Assembly: GCF_013371215.1 (NCBI RefSeq)
Contig: NZ_JABWMH010000004.1
Location: 186,001 to 250,000, forward strand
Direction: 5' to 3'
DNA length: 64,000 nucleotides
Source: Parasphingorhabdus flavimaris
Lineage (GTDB): Bacteria; Pseudomonadota; Alphaproteobacteria; Sphingomonadales; Sphingomonadaceae
Part shown: positions 63,911 to 64,000 of the stretch, one piece after another
Position numbering within the stretch: the first letter of the stretch is position 1
Layout: every line of letters begins with the position of its first letter
Translations under genes and position numbers: made by a program
Notes under the pieces: model-generated
What the model saw: only the letters and a program-made list of their open reading frames with translations
What the model was told of the DNA's origin: nothing
The model's database searches: none

Positions 63911-64000
63911 CTATCCTCTCAATTCAGCGCCCAATTTCGTCGCATTAGCGACAACCTTGTCCGACAGCGACTTCAGATCCTCTTCTGTCAACGTCGCATC
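63911..64000 (-). CDS. pheT: Phenylalanine-tRNA ligase beta subunit, C-terminal end (runs off window)
   Basis: Only the last 29 codons are present, reading DATLTEEDLKSLSDKVV and ending ATKLGAELRG before TAG at 63911-63913. This matches the end of the B8/ferredoxin-fold anticodon-binding domain of PheT (pattern T..E....S.K.V..A.KLGA.LRG). The rest lies right of the window. The call rests on a short stretch. Confidence 0.78.
   Translation of the reverse strand, partial: DATLTEEDLKSLSDKVVANATKLGAELRG

Overview
The window looks like a piece of a Sphingomonadales (alphaproteobacterial) chromosome. The grounds are three TonB-dependent receptors, one of them of the Xanthomonas/Caulobacter carbohydrate type, the gene orders metX-metW beside hisC-tyrA and ftsE-ftsX beside a zinc-ribbon protein, a six-gene MoxR/DUF58 operon, and moderately high GC with frequent TTG and GTG starts. 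I found no phage genes, insertion sequences or CRISPR array. The genus cannot be fixed from sequence reading alone.

Layout. 1-1655 is the 5' part of a TonB receptor running off the left edge. 1917-5355 is a minus-strand nucleoside group: a uridine-kinase-like P-loop kinase, an IPNS-type 2-oxoglutarate/Fe(II) oxygenase, a concentrative nucleoside transporter and a LOG-type nucleotide phosphoribohydrolase. A YhhQ-type queuosine-precursor transporter follows. 6142-9912 is a periplasmic molybdenum hydroxylase module: small 2Fe-2S subunit, large subunit with a Tat signal, c-type cytochrome lipoprotein and MocA-like cofactor enzyme. 10893-17070 is the MoxR operon. 17191-21227 holds a pair of acyl-CoA dehydrogenases and two SDR oxidoreductases.

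21275-33025 is the most interesting stretch. It is a catabolic cluster with hydantoinase/oxoprolinase subunits B and A, an HMG-CoA-lyase family enzyme, a CaiB-type CoA transferase, a GntR/FCD regulator, an Asp/Glu-racemase-like protein that lacks both catalytic cysteines, two tandem NTF2-like proteins, a TonB receptor and an N-carbamoylsarcosine-amidase-like hydrolase. Two identical perfect palindromes (ATTGTATACAAT) lie in its two divergent promoter regions and are the likely operators of the encoded GntR protein. I infer uptake, CoA activation and C-N/C-C cleavage of a cyclic amide, imide or related acid; the substrate is unknown.

33080-35396 carries a family 4 glycosyltransferase and a DUF1702 protein. 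35425-47941 is a beta-mannan/glucan utilisation locus: glucokinase, GH3 lipoprotein, carbohydrate TonB receptor, flavin-dependent halogenase-like protein, GPH-type sugar symporter, LacI regulator and GH5 mannanase-like lipoprotein. Three LacI-type operators spaced 22-23 bp apart sit between the divergent GH3 and receptor genes.

From a tRNA-Leu(GAG) at 48014 to the right edge the content is mostly housekeeping: zinc-ribbon protein, ftsE, ftsX, a YdcF-type protein, a PlsC-type acyltransferase, stress/envelope proteins, a cupin, two MFS transporters, tyrA, hisC, metX, metW, prfC (RF3) and the 3' end of pheT. Two copies of an inverted repeat built from 8-nt units lie at 60044-60109 and 63791-63863, and a strongly structured 303-bp gap lies between an MFS gene and tyrA.
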